Source: Granulicella sp.
Lineage (GTDB): Bacteria; Acidobacteriota; Terriglobia; Terriglobales; Acidobacteriaceae
Direction: 5' to 3'
Assembly: GCA_027450185.1 (NCBI GenBank)
Contig: DAIDKF010000001.1
Coordinates: 62,001-126,000 of the forward strand
DNA length: 64,000 nt
The notes below the pieces were generated by a model. It had not been told where the DNA came from and did not search any database. It was given only the letters and a program-made list of their open reading frames with translations. A program made the translations under genes and the position numbers. This document shows, piece by piece, positions 55,404-64,000 of this stretch. Every line of letters begins with the position of its first letter. Within the stretch, counting starts at the first letter, position 1.

Positions 55404-55534
55404 GGCACGCAGTCATCGCATTATCTATTGGCACGATCGCCTGTGATCTCTGCAGAGCTCTTCCCGCGAATCGCAGCGCCCTTATCCACTTCACGCATGC
55501 CACTTTTCCCTGGCTCACTAACACGCGATGCAGC

Positions 55535-57130
55535 TTAGCTGCGCTTGTTAAGGTCATGCAGGACAGCCATCGCCGCATTACGCCCATTGATGCCGATGAC
55601 GCTGCCTCCGGGATGCGTACACGCACCGCAAAGATAAACACCCTGCATCGGCGTTCGTGCGGAGAGTCTCTTTGCGCCCATGAACGGCGGCAGGCACTCC
55701 CCCTGGAAGATGTGTCCGCCCGTGAGCCCGACGTTCTGCTCAATGTCCGGCGGCCCGAGCACTTGCGCATCCATTACCGCACTATCGATGTTGGAGCAGA
55801 AGCGCGCAAGCGACTTGAACGCAAGCCTCTTGACCTCATCACGCCGCGTCATCCAGGTGCCGTCAGTAAAGCGGTACGGCACATACTGGGCAAAAACAGA
55901 CATCGTATGCAGACCTGCAGGTGCGACCGTCGAGTCGTGCACACTCTGGAAGTAAAGCTCACACCACAGGTGCTCCGGCAACTCACCCTGACGCGATGCA
56001 GCAAACGCAGCCTTCCACTCGGCGTGAGTCAGAGGAGCATTGATCTGAGCATAGTGATGCGGCGCATCCGTTCCCGGGCGCGCAATAAAGTTCGGCAACT
56101 CGCGCAGCAGCACGTTCAGCTTCACCGTGCAGCCCTCGATGGGCACTCCTTCCACCCGTGTCTGCCACGTAGCATCCGCCGTCTCCCCAAGCATCGCTAA
56201 CGTTCGTCTTGGATCGGCATTCGAAATCACAACAGGCGCATTAATGCGCTCACCGCCGTCCAGAACAACTCCATCGCCGGGGATGATGCGAGCAACAGGA
56301 ACCCCGCTGGCAACGACCGCGCCAGCCTCGTGCGCCGCATCGCAGAGATAGAACGATACCATGCCCATCCCTCCTTGCACGTAGCCCCACATGCCAGGCA
56401 TCCCTCCCAGTCTGCCGGACGCATGATGAAATCGAATCGACGCAGTTCCTGGATCGAACGGGCTCGCATTCGTTCCGATCACGCCCTGCCCAAGATACGC
56501 GCTCTGCAGCCTCTCATCGCGGAGATACCGCTCAACGAACTCCGCCATCGACCAGTCGTAGAGCAGGTGCTTCGCCTCATCGTCTGAACCTAGCCGCTCG
56601 TCCACCTGCTCCTGCGTAGGAGCATCGCCGATCCACATGTCGCGATCACCCTCTGGCCGTAGCGCATCGCGCAACCGGCGAATTACATCATTCATCGCAC
56701 GCCAGCCCTCGACATCCCCAGAAGCAAACCGCCGGATCTCCGCCTCGCATGCCGCATCATCATCCCACAACTGAATGCTTGAGCCGTCAAGAAACGGAAC
56801 GAAGAGTCCATTCACCGCAGGCGTCCACTGAAATCCGCGCTCAGCAAGACGAAGCTCAGCCACGACGAGTGGATGCAGCAGCCCTGCGAGATAGGCGCAC
56901 GGTGACATATACACCCCCGGAAATGGCTCCTCGACAGTGCATGCCCCTCCAACACGCTCGCGAGCTTCGAGTACCAGCACGCGTTTGTCGGCGCGTGCCA
57001 GATACGCTGCGCACGCCAATCCATTGTGCCCGGCGCCCACAATAACCGCGTCCCAGGTGCGCGTCGCGAGTTCACGCAACGACGCAGGCAGTCCAACTTT
57101 TCCAAGCACTGCGGCAGTACGTGAGAACAT
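55535..57130 (-). CDS. FAD-dependent phytoene-desaturase-like oxidoreductase
   Basis: A 531-residue protein starting at the ATG preceded by AGGAGGG (57130). The dinucleotide fold VIVGAGHNGLACAAYLARADKRVLVLEARERVGGACT and the C-terminal QGVYLCGACTHPGGSVIGINGRNAA, which closes the FAD site, are typical of the crtI/PYROXD2-like amine-oxidase superfamily. The PYROXD2-like branch is nearer than carotenoid desaturases, and no carotenoid genes are nearby. Substrate unknown. The relation to the cell-wall genes beyond it is unclear; 155 bp separate them. Confidence 0.82.
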   Translation of the reverse strand: MFSRTAAVLGKVGLPASLRELATRTWDAVIVGAGHNGLACAAYLARADKRVLVLEARERVGGACTVEEPFPGVYMSPCAYLAGLLHPLVVAELRLAERGFQWTPAVNGLFVPFLDGSSIQLWDDDAACEAEIRRFASGDVEGWRAMNDVIRRLRDALRPEGDRDMWIGDAPTQEQVDERLGSDDEAKHLLYDWSMAEFVERYLRDERLQSAYLGQGVIGTNASPFDPGTASIRFHHASGRLGGMPGMWGYVQGGMGMVSFYLCDAAHEAGAVVASGVPVARIIPGDGVVLDGGERINAPVVISNADPRRTLAMLGETADATWQTRVEGVPIEGCTVKLNVLLRELPNFIARPGTDAPHHYAQINAPLTHAEWKAAFAASRQGELPEHLWCELYFQSVHDSTVAPAGLHTMSVFAQYVPYRFTDGTWMTRRDEVKRLAFKSLARFCSNIDSAVMDAQVLGPPDIEQNVGLTGGHIFQGECLPPFMGAKRLSARTPMQGVYLCGACTHPGGSVIGINGRNAAMAVLHDLNKRS

Positions 57131-57285
57131 AGCTTCCCTCCTGTGATGCATTCACCCTACATCGCTAAAAGGTTCTATTCCACTAAAAGCTTTCCTGGCT
57201 ACAGTAACAATTCACACTCTCTGCGTGCGATTCGATCCTGGTTCAACGCTCCGGCGCTCATCTCGGCGCCCCTCCGATGCGCATC

Positions 57286-60200
57286 TCAGCGATAGAGAAG
57301 GTATGGCGCGCGCCCTTCAAGATACGATGCAAGCGCAGGAGCCCAACTGGCTGCAATACTGCGCGGATCGTCACCACGTTCAATGGCATCGAGTGAGGCG
57401 CGGCTTCCGATCAGACGCAGCGTCTTCTCAAGTCGGAATTGCTCTGGGTACAGACGGTGCAGCACGCTCAAAATCTCAATGCCAAGCTCCGGCGAGTTGA
57501 GCGCGCTGCGATCGGTCAGAGTGACTCGCACTGCCTCGATTGTCTCGCCGTGGAAGGGGTAATGGTTTGCATCGTTTGTAACGGTGGTACTCGTTCCAGT
57601 AAAGCTGACGCCGTGTATATGCCGCCCATTGAGCGCCGCGGCGACCTCGTCCGCGTGCATCCACGCTGCGCCAAAAAGTTCGAATGGAGTGCTCGTGCCG
57701 CGGCCCACGGAAACTTCTGTGAAATCCAGAAAACCGAGCCCCGGATACAGCGTGGCAGCCGTGAGCGAACGCAAGTTTGGGCTTGGATTCGTCCACGGCA
57801 AACCCGTCTCATCGAAGTACTCAGACCTTGACCAGTACTGCATCGGAACGACGGTGAGGTCCACATCCAGGTGCATGGTCCCAACGATGTAGCGCGCCAA
57901 CTCACCCGGCGTAAGCCCATGTCGAACGGGCAGCGGCATGAAGTCAATGTACGATCCCGGCCCGGTCGTCAGGTCCGCATCGGAGACCGGCCCCTGCACC
58001 TGTTCGCCCCCGATAAGATCAGGTCTATCCAGCACAACGATCGCGAGCTCATGGCGATACTCAGTCTTCTCGAGCGCCGCGGCCTCCAGAAAGTAGCCAA
58101 TCACAGTGTCATACGTATAGAAGCGAACCCCTGCATCCTGCAGGTCGATCACGACAGCATCGAGGTCTTTGAGTTCCTCATGCGAGGGTCGTTTGTCAGC
58201 ATCGGTCGGGCCGTAGAGGCTGGTAACGTGCAGGCCGGTAGTAGCATCCGTCTCAGCTCGGATGTGTGTAGAGTCCTGTCTCCCGAAGATGCCGTGTTCC
58301 GGCGAGAAGATCGTTGTGAGTTTTGCTCCTGCAACTTCTTTCGGCAGTTCTGTTGCGAGAATATCGACTGTTCGTCGTCCCGCGTGGTCAAGCCCCGTCT
58401 GGTTCGTAAGCAGGCCGATGTTCAGATGATGGTTGTGATGACAGGCAACCTCTGCCAACTGCTTGAAGTGATCGCTCTCTAAAACGTCAATGCCAGTGCG
58501 CGTATTCGGAATCTTTGTTGGCTCGCAAGGTGCCTTCGTCGGGTTACACACCGCGGCTGCCACGGATGGAGGCTCTCCGTACAAGCCAAGTGCTTCCGCC
58601 GCGGCCGTCGCAACTTCGCCTCGCAGGTTTGAGAGCGGTGGGTTGCCGCGAGGGTGAATCGCGTTTGCGAGCAGAATCACATACGTATCGGAGCCCGGGT
58701 CCATCCACAGCGACGTGCCGGTAAACCCTGTGTGCCCAAAGCTGCCGATGGGAAAGATCAGGCCGCGCGGTTTCGAGAAGCCAGTATCGATGTCCCACCC
58801 GAGTCCGTGAATATCCTGGTCTTTGATCGCAGGGTAGTGGGGTGCAAGTCCGGGTGCCGCAGGTCTGTCTCCAGCGGCGATAGACGCATGCTCGGCAGCG
58901 TTCGCTGTAGCTAGTTGGCCGGCATAGTGACCTGGCTGCTGTGGTGTGGTCATCAGCTCAAGCGTGGATTGCTTGAGGGGAAATGGGCCGATGTTGTGCA
59001 GAAGTTTTTCAAGCAGGGCACTCGCGTAAAGCGAAACATCGTGCGCGGTAGAAAAGACACCGGCGTGTCCAGCCACGCCGCCCATGCGACGCGTCGTAGG
59101 ATCATGCACCGTTCCGCGCAGAAGGTGATCGAAGTCCGGATTAGTAGCAGGATCAGCTTTTCCTTCGTCGTCATGGGCCTCAGGCGCAATGCGTGGCAAA
59201 AGTGAGGTATTCCAATCGCCGCTTGGGCAGGCGTACTTCATCCGGCCGCGCGTTGGCTCTTCCCACGCAATCGCTGCACCATCTACCCGGTGCGGGCCGC
59301 AGACCTTCGCGAATGGAAGATAGCGTGTGTCCCGCATGCCGAGCGGCCGAAAGATGTGCTCCTCCGCGTAGACGTCGAGCGGCTGCCCGGAAAGCTGTTC
59401 GACGATGTAGCCGAGAAGAATAAAGTTGATATCGGAGTATTCGAAGTGGTCGCCCGGTGCCGCTTTGAGAGGCGTTGTAAGCGCACGATGAATGCCTTCA
59501 GTGTTATCAGGAACTGCAAGTCCCCATGGGTCCTTGAGATTCACGTCGGGCGCTTCGCCGGATGTGTGCGTGAGCAGCATGCGCAGAGTAACCTTCGCTC
59601 GCACGGGGTCGATCACGTCATTGACCGGTGGATTGAAGGAAGGGAGATACTCCGCGACCGGGTCGTCGAAGCTCTGAATCTTACCGGCTTCATAGAGTTG
59701 CATGATGGCCGTGGCAGTGCTCAGACACTTGCTCAGCGAAGCCATATCGAAGATCGTATCCTCAGTCATCGGTTCAGCCGGCGAAGGCCTTCCGTCGAGG
59801 CCGGGTTCGCCCGCCAGTTTGCGGTCGCCATACACATGCTCGAACTCAACGCGGCCATTGTGGCCGATGAGCACCACCGCGCCCGGCGGTCGATGTGTAG
59901 CCACTGCAGCTTCGATAAGCGTTGAGACCATGCTGAAGTCTGGAGTGGCGTGCCGCTGCTGCTGCGCCTGTGCCGAGCCAGCATTCACCAAGCAGAACAA
60001 TGCCAGCAGAACAACCGTGACGCGGTGTGCTGATTGCTTGCCAAATATGAGGCTCGAGAGCGTGCCGGCGCCAAACGTAACAGCAGCACCGATGAGCACA
60101 TACCAGGTCCATGCAACATGTGGAATCGTGATGGTGCCGAGGTGCATGGGAAACACTCCTTGCCAGAGCCAGAGATTGAGGACAAAGCCGACGACCATTC

Positions 60201-61575
60201 CAATGGCTGCGCCCATCTGCGTCGCGAACTTCATGAGTGTACCCAATAGGAACACGCCTAGCAGGCATCCATACGCAACCGATGCAATGGACAAGCCGAT
60301 CTCCACCACGTGGCCTCTCCCCCCAACAGCAGATGCGTACGTCGCAATTGCGAACAGCACCAGCGCCCAAAGAAGTGTGGACGACTTGCTGATCATCGCG
60401 CGCTCACGGTGGTCTGCGTCAGGTCGGATGTGCATATAAAAATCGACGACCGAAGTCGACGAAAGGCTATTGAGCGCCGCAGAAAGATTCGACATCGCGG
60501 CAGCAAGGATCGCGGCCACCAATAGCCCGGCAATTCCCACCGGCATCTCGCTGACGATGAATGTTGGAAAGATCCTGTCAGCGCTCGAAAATGCCACGGG
60601 GTGTTGCGCATAAAACACGTAAAGCCCCGCACCGATCAGCAGGAATAGCGCAAACTGGATGAAGATCACGACGCCCGAGCTCAGCAGTGCCAGTTGAGAC
60701 TCGCGCAGGTTTCGTGCCGCAAGCATGCGTTGTACCATCAATTGATCGGTGCCATGCGAGGCCATTGTGAGGAAAGTTCCTCCGAGTACGCCCGCCCAGA
60801 ACGTGTAGGCCGTCGTGAGGTTCCACGCGAAGTTCAGCATGTGAAACTTGCCCGCCGCTGCCGCTGCTGCATGAATCGCTCCCCATCCTCCTCCTACGTG
60901 GGTGCCGAGCGTAGCAATCGCAATAACGGTGCCTCCTATATAGATCACCATCTGCACCACGTCTGTCCAGATGACGGCGGCCATTCCACCCTCAAACGTG
61001 TACAGCAGCGTGAGGGCGGAGATGATGCCGATGGAGAACACATCGCGCGTGCCAATGGCAATGCCCACCACGATCGACACCGCAAAGACGCGCACTCCTT
61101 CCGCAGCGGCACGCGTCAGCAGAAAGAGTCCGGCAGTGACCTTATGCAGCGACGGACCGAAGCGTCTATCGATCAGCTGATAGGCCGTCAGCATCTCACC
61201 GGCAAAGTAACGTGGCAAAAAGAGCATCGCCACCACTATGCGCCCCAGCATATAGCCGATGACGATCTGTATAAATCCGAAATCGCCAGCGAACGCCACA
61301 CCGGGGATCGAGATAATTGTCAGCGTCGATGTCTCCGCCGAGACGATCGAGAGCGAGATCGCCCACCACGGAATCGTATTGTCGGCGAGGAAGTAGCTGC
61401 GTAGCGAGCGATCGGCGGGTGCTCCCGTGCTGGGTTTTTTGCGGAAGCGCAGGCCAAAGATCGTGATTCCGACGAGGTAGGCCGCAACCAGCAACAGGTC
61501 AAACACGCGCAGATGCTGGGGTATGGCGACATGTTCGAGCGCGGCTGCCAATAGAGCGAGATGCGTGCTGGGCAA
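57286..61575 (-). CDS. Three-part fusion: SSS transporter + YbbE/AmiE-like serine hydrolase + NamZ (DUF1343) N-acetylmuramidase
   Basis: A continuous 1429-residue frame from a TTG at 61575 (AGGGGA six bases before). Residues ~25-512 are a sodium:solute symporter with about 13 helices. Residues ~517-538 (VTVVLLALFCLVNAGSAQAQ) look like a complete signal peptide, left inside the protein. Residues ~545-1000 are a class C beta-lactamase-like hydrolase with S613-L-S-K, Y713-S-D and H948-T-G. Residues ~1028-1429 are NamZ: IGLLTNQTG, TIFSPEHGIFG with conserved Glu, and NPSPNLRSL. In B. subtilis, NamZ removes terminal MurNAc and YbbE/AmiE cuts MurNAc from peptide. A transporter joined to both suggests coupled hydrolysis and uptake of muropeptide sugars. 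Functions are inferred by family. Confidence 0.87.
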   Translation of the reverse strand: MPSTHLALLAAALEHVAIPQHLRVFDLLLVAAYLVGITIFGLRFRKKPSTGAPADRSLRSYFLADNTIPWWAISLSIVSAETSTLTIISIPGVAFAGDFGFIQIVIGYMLGRIVVAMLFLPRYFAGEMLTAYQLIDRRFGPSLHKVTAGLFLLTRAAAEGVRVFAVSIVVGIAIGTRDVFSIGIISALTLLYTFEGGMAAVIWTDVVQMVIYIGGTVIAIATLGTHVGGGWGAIHAAAAAAGKFHMLNFAWNLTTAYTFWAGVLGGTFLTMASHGTDQLMVQRMLAARNLRESQLALLSSGVVIFIQFALFLLIGAGLYVFYAQHPVAFSSADRIFPTFIVSEMPVGIAGLLVAAILAAAMSNLSAALNSLSSTSVVDFYMHIRPDADHRERAMISKSSTLLWALVLFAIATYASAVGGRGHVVEIGLSIASVAYGCLLGVFLLGTLMKFATQMGAAIGMVVGFVLNLWLWQGVFPMHLGTITIPHVAWTWYVLIGAAVTFGAGTLSSLIFGKQSAHRVTVVLLALFCLVNAGSAQAQQQRHATPDFSMVSTLIEAAVATHRPPGAVVLIGHNGRVEFEHVYGDRKLAGEPGLDGRPSPAEPMTEDTIFDMASLSKCLSTATAIMQLYEAGKIQSFDDPVAEYLPSFNPPVNDVIDPVRAKVTLRMLLTHTSGEAPDVNLKDPWGLAVPDNTEGIHRALTTPLKAAPGDHFEYSDINFILLGYIVEQLSGQPLDVYAEEHIFRPLGMRDTRYLPFAKVCGPHRVDGAAIAWEEPTRGRMKYACPSGDWNTSLLPRIAPEAHDDEGKADPATNPDFDHLLRGTVHDPTTRRMGGVAGHAGVFSTAHDVSLYASALLEKLLHNIGPFPLKQSTLELMTTPQQPGHYAGQLATANAAEHASIAAGDRPAAPGLAPHYPAIKDQDIHGLGWDIDTGFSKPRGLIFPIGSFGHTGFTGTSLWMDPGSDTYVILLANAIHPRGNPPLSNLRGEVATAAAEALGLYGEPPSVAAAVCNPTKAPCEPTKIPNTRTGIDVLESDHFKQLAEVACHHNHHLNIGLLTNQTGLDHAGRRTVDILATELPKEVAGAKLTTIFSPEHGIFGRQDSTHIRAETDATTGLHVTSLYGPTDADKRPSHEELKDLDAVVIDLQDAGVRFYTYDTVIGYFLEAAALEKTEYRHELAIVVLDRPDLIGGEQVQGPVSDADLTTGPGSYIDFMPLPVRHGLTPGELARYIVGTMHLDVDLTVVPMQYWSRSEYFDETGLPWTNPSPNLRSLTAATLYPGLGFLDFTEVSVGRGTSTPFELFGAAWMHADEVAAALNGRHIHGVSFTGTSTTVTNDANHYPFHGETIEAVRVTLTDRSALNSPELGIEILSVLHRLYPEQFRLEKTLRLIGSRASLDAIERGDDPRSIAASWAPALASYLEGRAPYLLYR

Positions 61576-61588
61576 TCTGAATCCCCTG

Positions 61589-63727
61589 CTAGTGCATTAG
61601 AGTTGCGGTTGGCGCAGTCGCCGGGATAAGTGCATGAACCGGCGCTGACGGAATCCCCAGATCGCTGGCAGGCGGCAGCGTCTTCAATTCGGCCCACTGG
61701 CGTTGCGCGCTGCGAACTTTGTCCACGCGTGCGTACCATTGGCCAATCGTATAGTCGTAGTGTTCAAGCACCGTCCGCAGGCCATAAGGACGATACGTCA
61801 TTCCCCACTGCTGCGCGAACATGTCGCGTAATTGCGAGTAGTTGTCGATGATGTCCTGTAGCCGCCCATTGACGCCGTTGATGTCGGACAGCAGAGCCGG
61901 AACCGAAGGTCGTGGGCGTTGCTGTTCGGGCGCAGGCACCATCTGCGCTGTAGCCAGCGCGCGGCTGTATCCTTCTGCCATCTCATCGGTGAGCTGGAAT
62001 TTGAGCCCCAGAAAATCGATTCGTCGCGCACCAAACTCCATCGCGGAGATTGCGTCTGTCTCGCGCAGTTCCGGCTCCGCGGCTTTCGCCTGTGCGATCA
62101 ACATAAGCGCGCGCTCGGCGTCTAGGCGCACGGCCGAGTTGATGGACCGCATCTTCTCCGCCGTCACCATCCCATCCTTCGACCATGGATCCATCCAGAA
62201 CAGGGTATCGGTTCCTTCAGTATTTGAGATGACCTTGGTGTCGTGAAGCAGCGTCATCGCAGCCGTTAGTTCGTACTCCGCCTCGTTCAGTAGCCCCAGA
62301 GAATCTCCATGAAACACCTGCGCATAGCTCTGCTGAAATGCTGCGATCGAGGATTCTCCATGCTGCCACGCCGCAGCCGCTCCAAATAGAATGCCGTACC
62401 AGTTCATGTTGGCAAGAGATTCACCGTCGTCATTCCACAGCGTATCGAGCTGGCCATTCGCGCCATAGCGCTGACCGTCGCGCGTGAACTGCTGGATGTC
62501 CTCAAGCGCGAGTTCCTGGTTCGGCCATACCTGGCGGTAGTTGTTGATCGAGGGCGAAACCCACACCGGGATCCCCGCTTCGGTATACGGCTTCAACTCC
62601 TGTAGGAAGCCCTTTGGCTTGGGTGTATAGCCCCACGCGACGGCGATCATCTGGCTCTTGATCGTGCGCGGCATTGCCTTCAATAGTTCAGGATCACTCT
62701 GCGCAACGTCGCCCCAGAAAAGTATCTTGCGATGCAGCGGCTCGAGGCTGGCCACGATCTTTTGCAGGTAATCGATGTACACCTGTGCCAGCCCCTGCGT
62801 GTCGACCGTGGCCCTCGTGCGTCCAACGCCAAGGTCGATCGTCTCGTCACCGCCGATATGTAGAAAGGGGCTCGGATACAGTGCCGCAAGCTCCTTGAAC
62901 ATCGCGTCGATCAGAGGAAGCGAGCCAGGCTGACCCGGCGCTAACACTGCTCCATGTGGTGTCTCGGCAACATCCGCATAGGTCTCCCACGTCAGCATCT
63001 TCCGCAGATGCCCGATGGCCTCCTGCTCCGGCACAATCATAACGTGGTACTGCGCGGCGTACGCAACCAACTCACGCGCGTCCGAAGCCGAAACACTTCC
63101 GTCGGGCGGAGCAGGCAGCGGGTTCGATGCATACTGTTGCGTATTCTCAAAGTACGGCGAGTAAACATTCACCTTATATGCTGCGAGCGTGCGAATTAGT
63201 TTCTTCTGAAACGTGAGAGTGTCCACGGGACCGCGCGACAGGTCATCGTGCAGCCCTCGATAGCGCATCGCCGGCCAGTCATGAATCTCCGCCGTATGCA
63301 GAACCATTCCGCTCGGCAATCGTTCAATCAACTGTTTTGCTGTCTGTGCGGCGTAGAACAGGCCCGCGCTGGTCGCGCCCGTGAGCGTGAGCGTTCGGCT
63401 GGCGTATCGAATCGTGTAGCCCTCCGCGCGCATCTCCTCCGTAAAGCTCGGATCCGGATGCTGTGCCAGGCGATGCAGAATGATGCGCAACCCAGTACCC
63501 GCGGGGACCCCTCGGTCGGCCAGCGTCTGGCGCAGGTCGTTGGCCGCAAACGCATCCTCAGAGTCGCAGCCCGAGCAGATAACACTCGCCGTGCCCAACG
63601 GCACTTCCTGAACATTCACGACCTGCCGCGGTATCGGGATCAGGTGCAGCGTCGATTGAGCGTTTGCCAGGAGCGCGATCGGAAGGGTGGCGCAGGCCGC
63701 AAGCCTGGCACTGGAAACAAGTCGCAT
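61589..63727 (-). CDS. Secreted GH20 beta-N-acetylhexosaminidase
   Basis: A 712-residue protein. A signal peptide (SARLAACATLPIALLANAQ) precedes an alpha/beta GH20b domain (about 20-140), then the TIM-barrel with MRYRGLHDDLSRGPV and FLHIGGDETIDLG, whose Asp-Glu pair is the catalytic couple of substrate-assisted GH20 enzymes. It releases terminal beta-GlcNAc or GalNAc. It lies 13 bp upstream of the transporter-amidase-NamZ fusion on the same strand, and so would supply the GlcNAc-removing step that NagZ (GH3) performs in B. subtilis. The start is uncertain: a TTG at 63769 extends the frame, but the ATG at 63727 gives a proper signal peptide. No clear ribosome-binding site. Confidence 0.88.
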   Translation of the reverse strand: MRLVSSARLAACATLPIALLANAQSTLHLIPIPRQVVNVQEVPLGTASVICSGCDSEDAFAANDLRQTLADRGVPAGTGLRIILHRLAQHPDPSFTEEMRAEGYTIRYASRTLTLTGATSAGLFYAAQTAKQLIERLPSGMVLHTAEIHDWPAMRYRGLHDDLSRGPVDTLTFQKKLIRTLAAYKVNVYSPYFENTQQYASNPLPAPPDGSVSASDARELVAYAAQYHVMIVPEQEAIGHLRKMLTWETYADVAETPHGAVLAPGQPGSLPLIDAMFKELAALYPSPFLHIGGDETIDLGVGRTRATVDTQGLAQVYIDYLQKIVASLEPLHRKILFWGDVAQSDPELLKAMPRTIKSQMIAVAWGYTPKPKGFLQELKPYTEAGIPVWVSPSINNYRQVWPNQELALEDIQQFTRDGQRYGANGQLDTLWNDDGESLANMNWYGILFGAAAAWQHGESSIAAFQQSYAQVFHGDSLGLLNEAEYELTAAMTLLHDTKVISNTEGTDTLFWMDPWSKDGMVTAEKMRSINSAVRLDAERALMLIAQAKAAEPELRETDAISAMEFGARRIDFLGLKFQLTDEMAEGYSRALATAQMVPAPEQQRPRPSVPALLSDINGVNGRLQDIIDNYSQLRDMFAQQWGMTYRPYGLRTVLEHYDYTIGQWYARVDKVRSAQRQWAELKTLPPASDLGIPSAPVHALIPATAPTATLMH

Positions 63728-63785
63728 ATTGCTACGGTACACGCGCGAAACAGCAAACACGAAATTCAATGCAAGGCAGAGTAAA

Positions 63786-64000
63786 TTAGATCGGTGCGCT
63801 GCCGTTGATCACCGTCACTCCCGGCGGCGGGGAGAACGTGAAATCGCTGTCTGGCGCGGGCACATTCTCACGGATATCGGTGAATGCGAAGCTGGTTGTC
63901 GAGCCGTCCGTCTGCTCGATGCGCATCGCGCGAATCTGTCCCGCAGCATCGACGGTCAGCCCGATCGACAACACGGTCTGCTGCATCCCCTTCGGCGTCC
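63786..64000 (-). CDS. lolA: LolA-like outer-membrane lipoprotein carrier, C-terminal part (cut by window edge)
   Basis: The minus-strand frame is open through base 64000 and ends at 63786. The visible ~71 residues (VLSIGLTVDAAGQIRAMRIEQ, then FTDIRENVPAPDSDFTFSPPPGVTVI) match the closing beta-strands of LolA, the periplasmic chaperone that carries lipoproteins to the outer membrane. The ATG at 63986 is internal. It ends 59 bp before the GH20 start and may be the leading gene of that transcript. Confidence 0.75.
   Translation of the reverse strand, partial: TPKGMQQTVLSIGLTVDAAGQIRAMRIEQTDGSTTSFAFTDIRENVPAPDSDFTFSPPPGVTVINGSAPI

Noticed and set aside
55535-57130. Carotenoid biosynthesis phytoene desaturase (crtI)
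   Set aside because: Sequence features are nearer to PYROXD2-like oxidoreductases and no crtB or other carotenoid genes are in the window.
1-64000. CRISPR arrays, IS elements, rRNA operon
   Set aside because: No regularly spaced direct repeats, transposase genes or rRNA sequence were recognised on either strand.

Overview
The window reads as a chromosomal segment of a soil Acidobacteriota (Terriglobia-like; compare Granulicella, Edaphobacter, Terriglobus). This is inferred from gene content, not from a marker gene. The clues are two very large Oar/CarboxypepD_reg-type TonB-dependent receptors with no SusD partner, several Tat-exported oxidoreductases, many secreted plant-polysaccharide enzymes, a fused isobutyryl-CoA mutase and moderately high GC. 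No CRISPR array, intact insertion sequence or rRNA operon was seen.

Left part (1-25 kb): the 3' end of a GlgX-type glycogen debranching enzyme, an MFS exporter, a secreted GH35/DUF5597-type glycosidase, a cupin, two Tat-targeted Gfo/Idh/MocA proteins on the minus strand, and the first TonB receptor (8152-11760). Then come fused isobutyryl-CoA mutase IcmF, a J-domain protein, and DNA ligase D directly preceded by a decayed ku gene. A NifX-like protein diverges from a PadR regulator. A thioesterase, an unknown protein, a YheT-type hydrolase and a DUF4112 protein follow, with tRNA-Arg, tRNA-His and tRNA-Pro. A tyrosine-recombinase C-terminal remnant lies just beyond tRNA-Pro.

Middle part (25-55.4 kb): a large pectin/rhamnogalacturonan-I utilisation region. 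It holds CE12 acetylesterase, GH106 rhamnosidase, GH28, a GH105-CE12 fusion, rhamnose mutarotase, a sulfatase, two GH2 enzymes, the second TonB receptor and PL22 oligogalacturonate lyase. L-rhamnose catabolism follows: RhaT symporter, L-rhamnose isomerase, a hybrid IclR-HTH/periplasmic-binding-protein regulator, a bifunctional aldolase/dehydrogenase and rhamnulokinase. Together these could deacetylate and cut RG-I outside the cytoplasm, import the products, and turn rhamnose into dihydroxyacetone phosphate plus a lactaldehyde-derived product.

Right part (55.5-64 kb, all minus strand): a phytoene-desaturase-like oxidoreductase, then a 1429-residue polypeptide joining an SSS-family transporter, a YbbE/AmiE-like serine hydrolase and a NamZ (DUF1343) N-acetylmuramidase. 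A GH20 hexosaminidase sits 13 bp upstream of it, and the end of a LolA-like gene lies at the edge. This resembles a muropeptide rescue system packed into one protein and is the most unusual object in the window. Other notable items are the hybrid rhamnose regulator, the decayed ku beside intact ligD, and a promoter pattern shared by the two TonB receptor genes.
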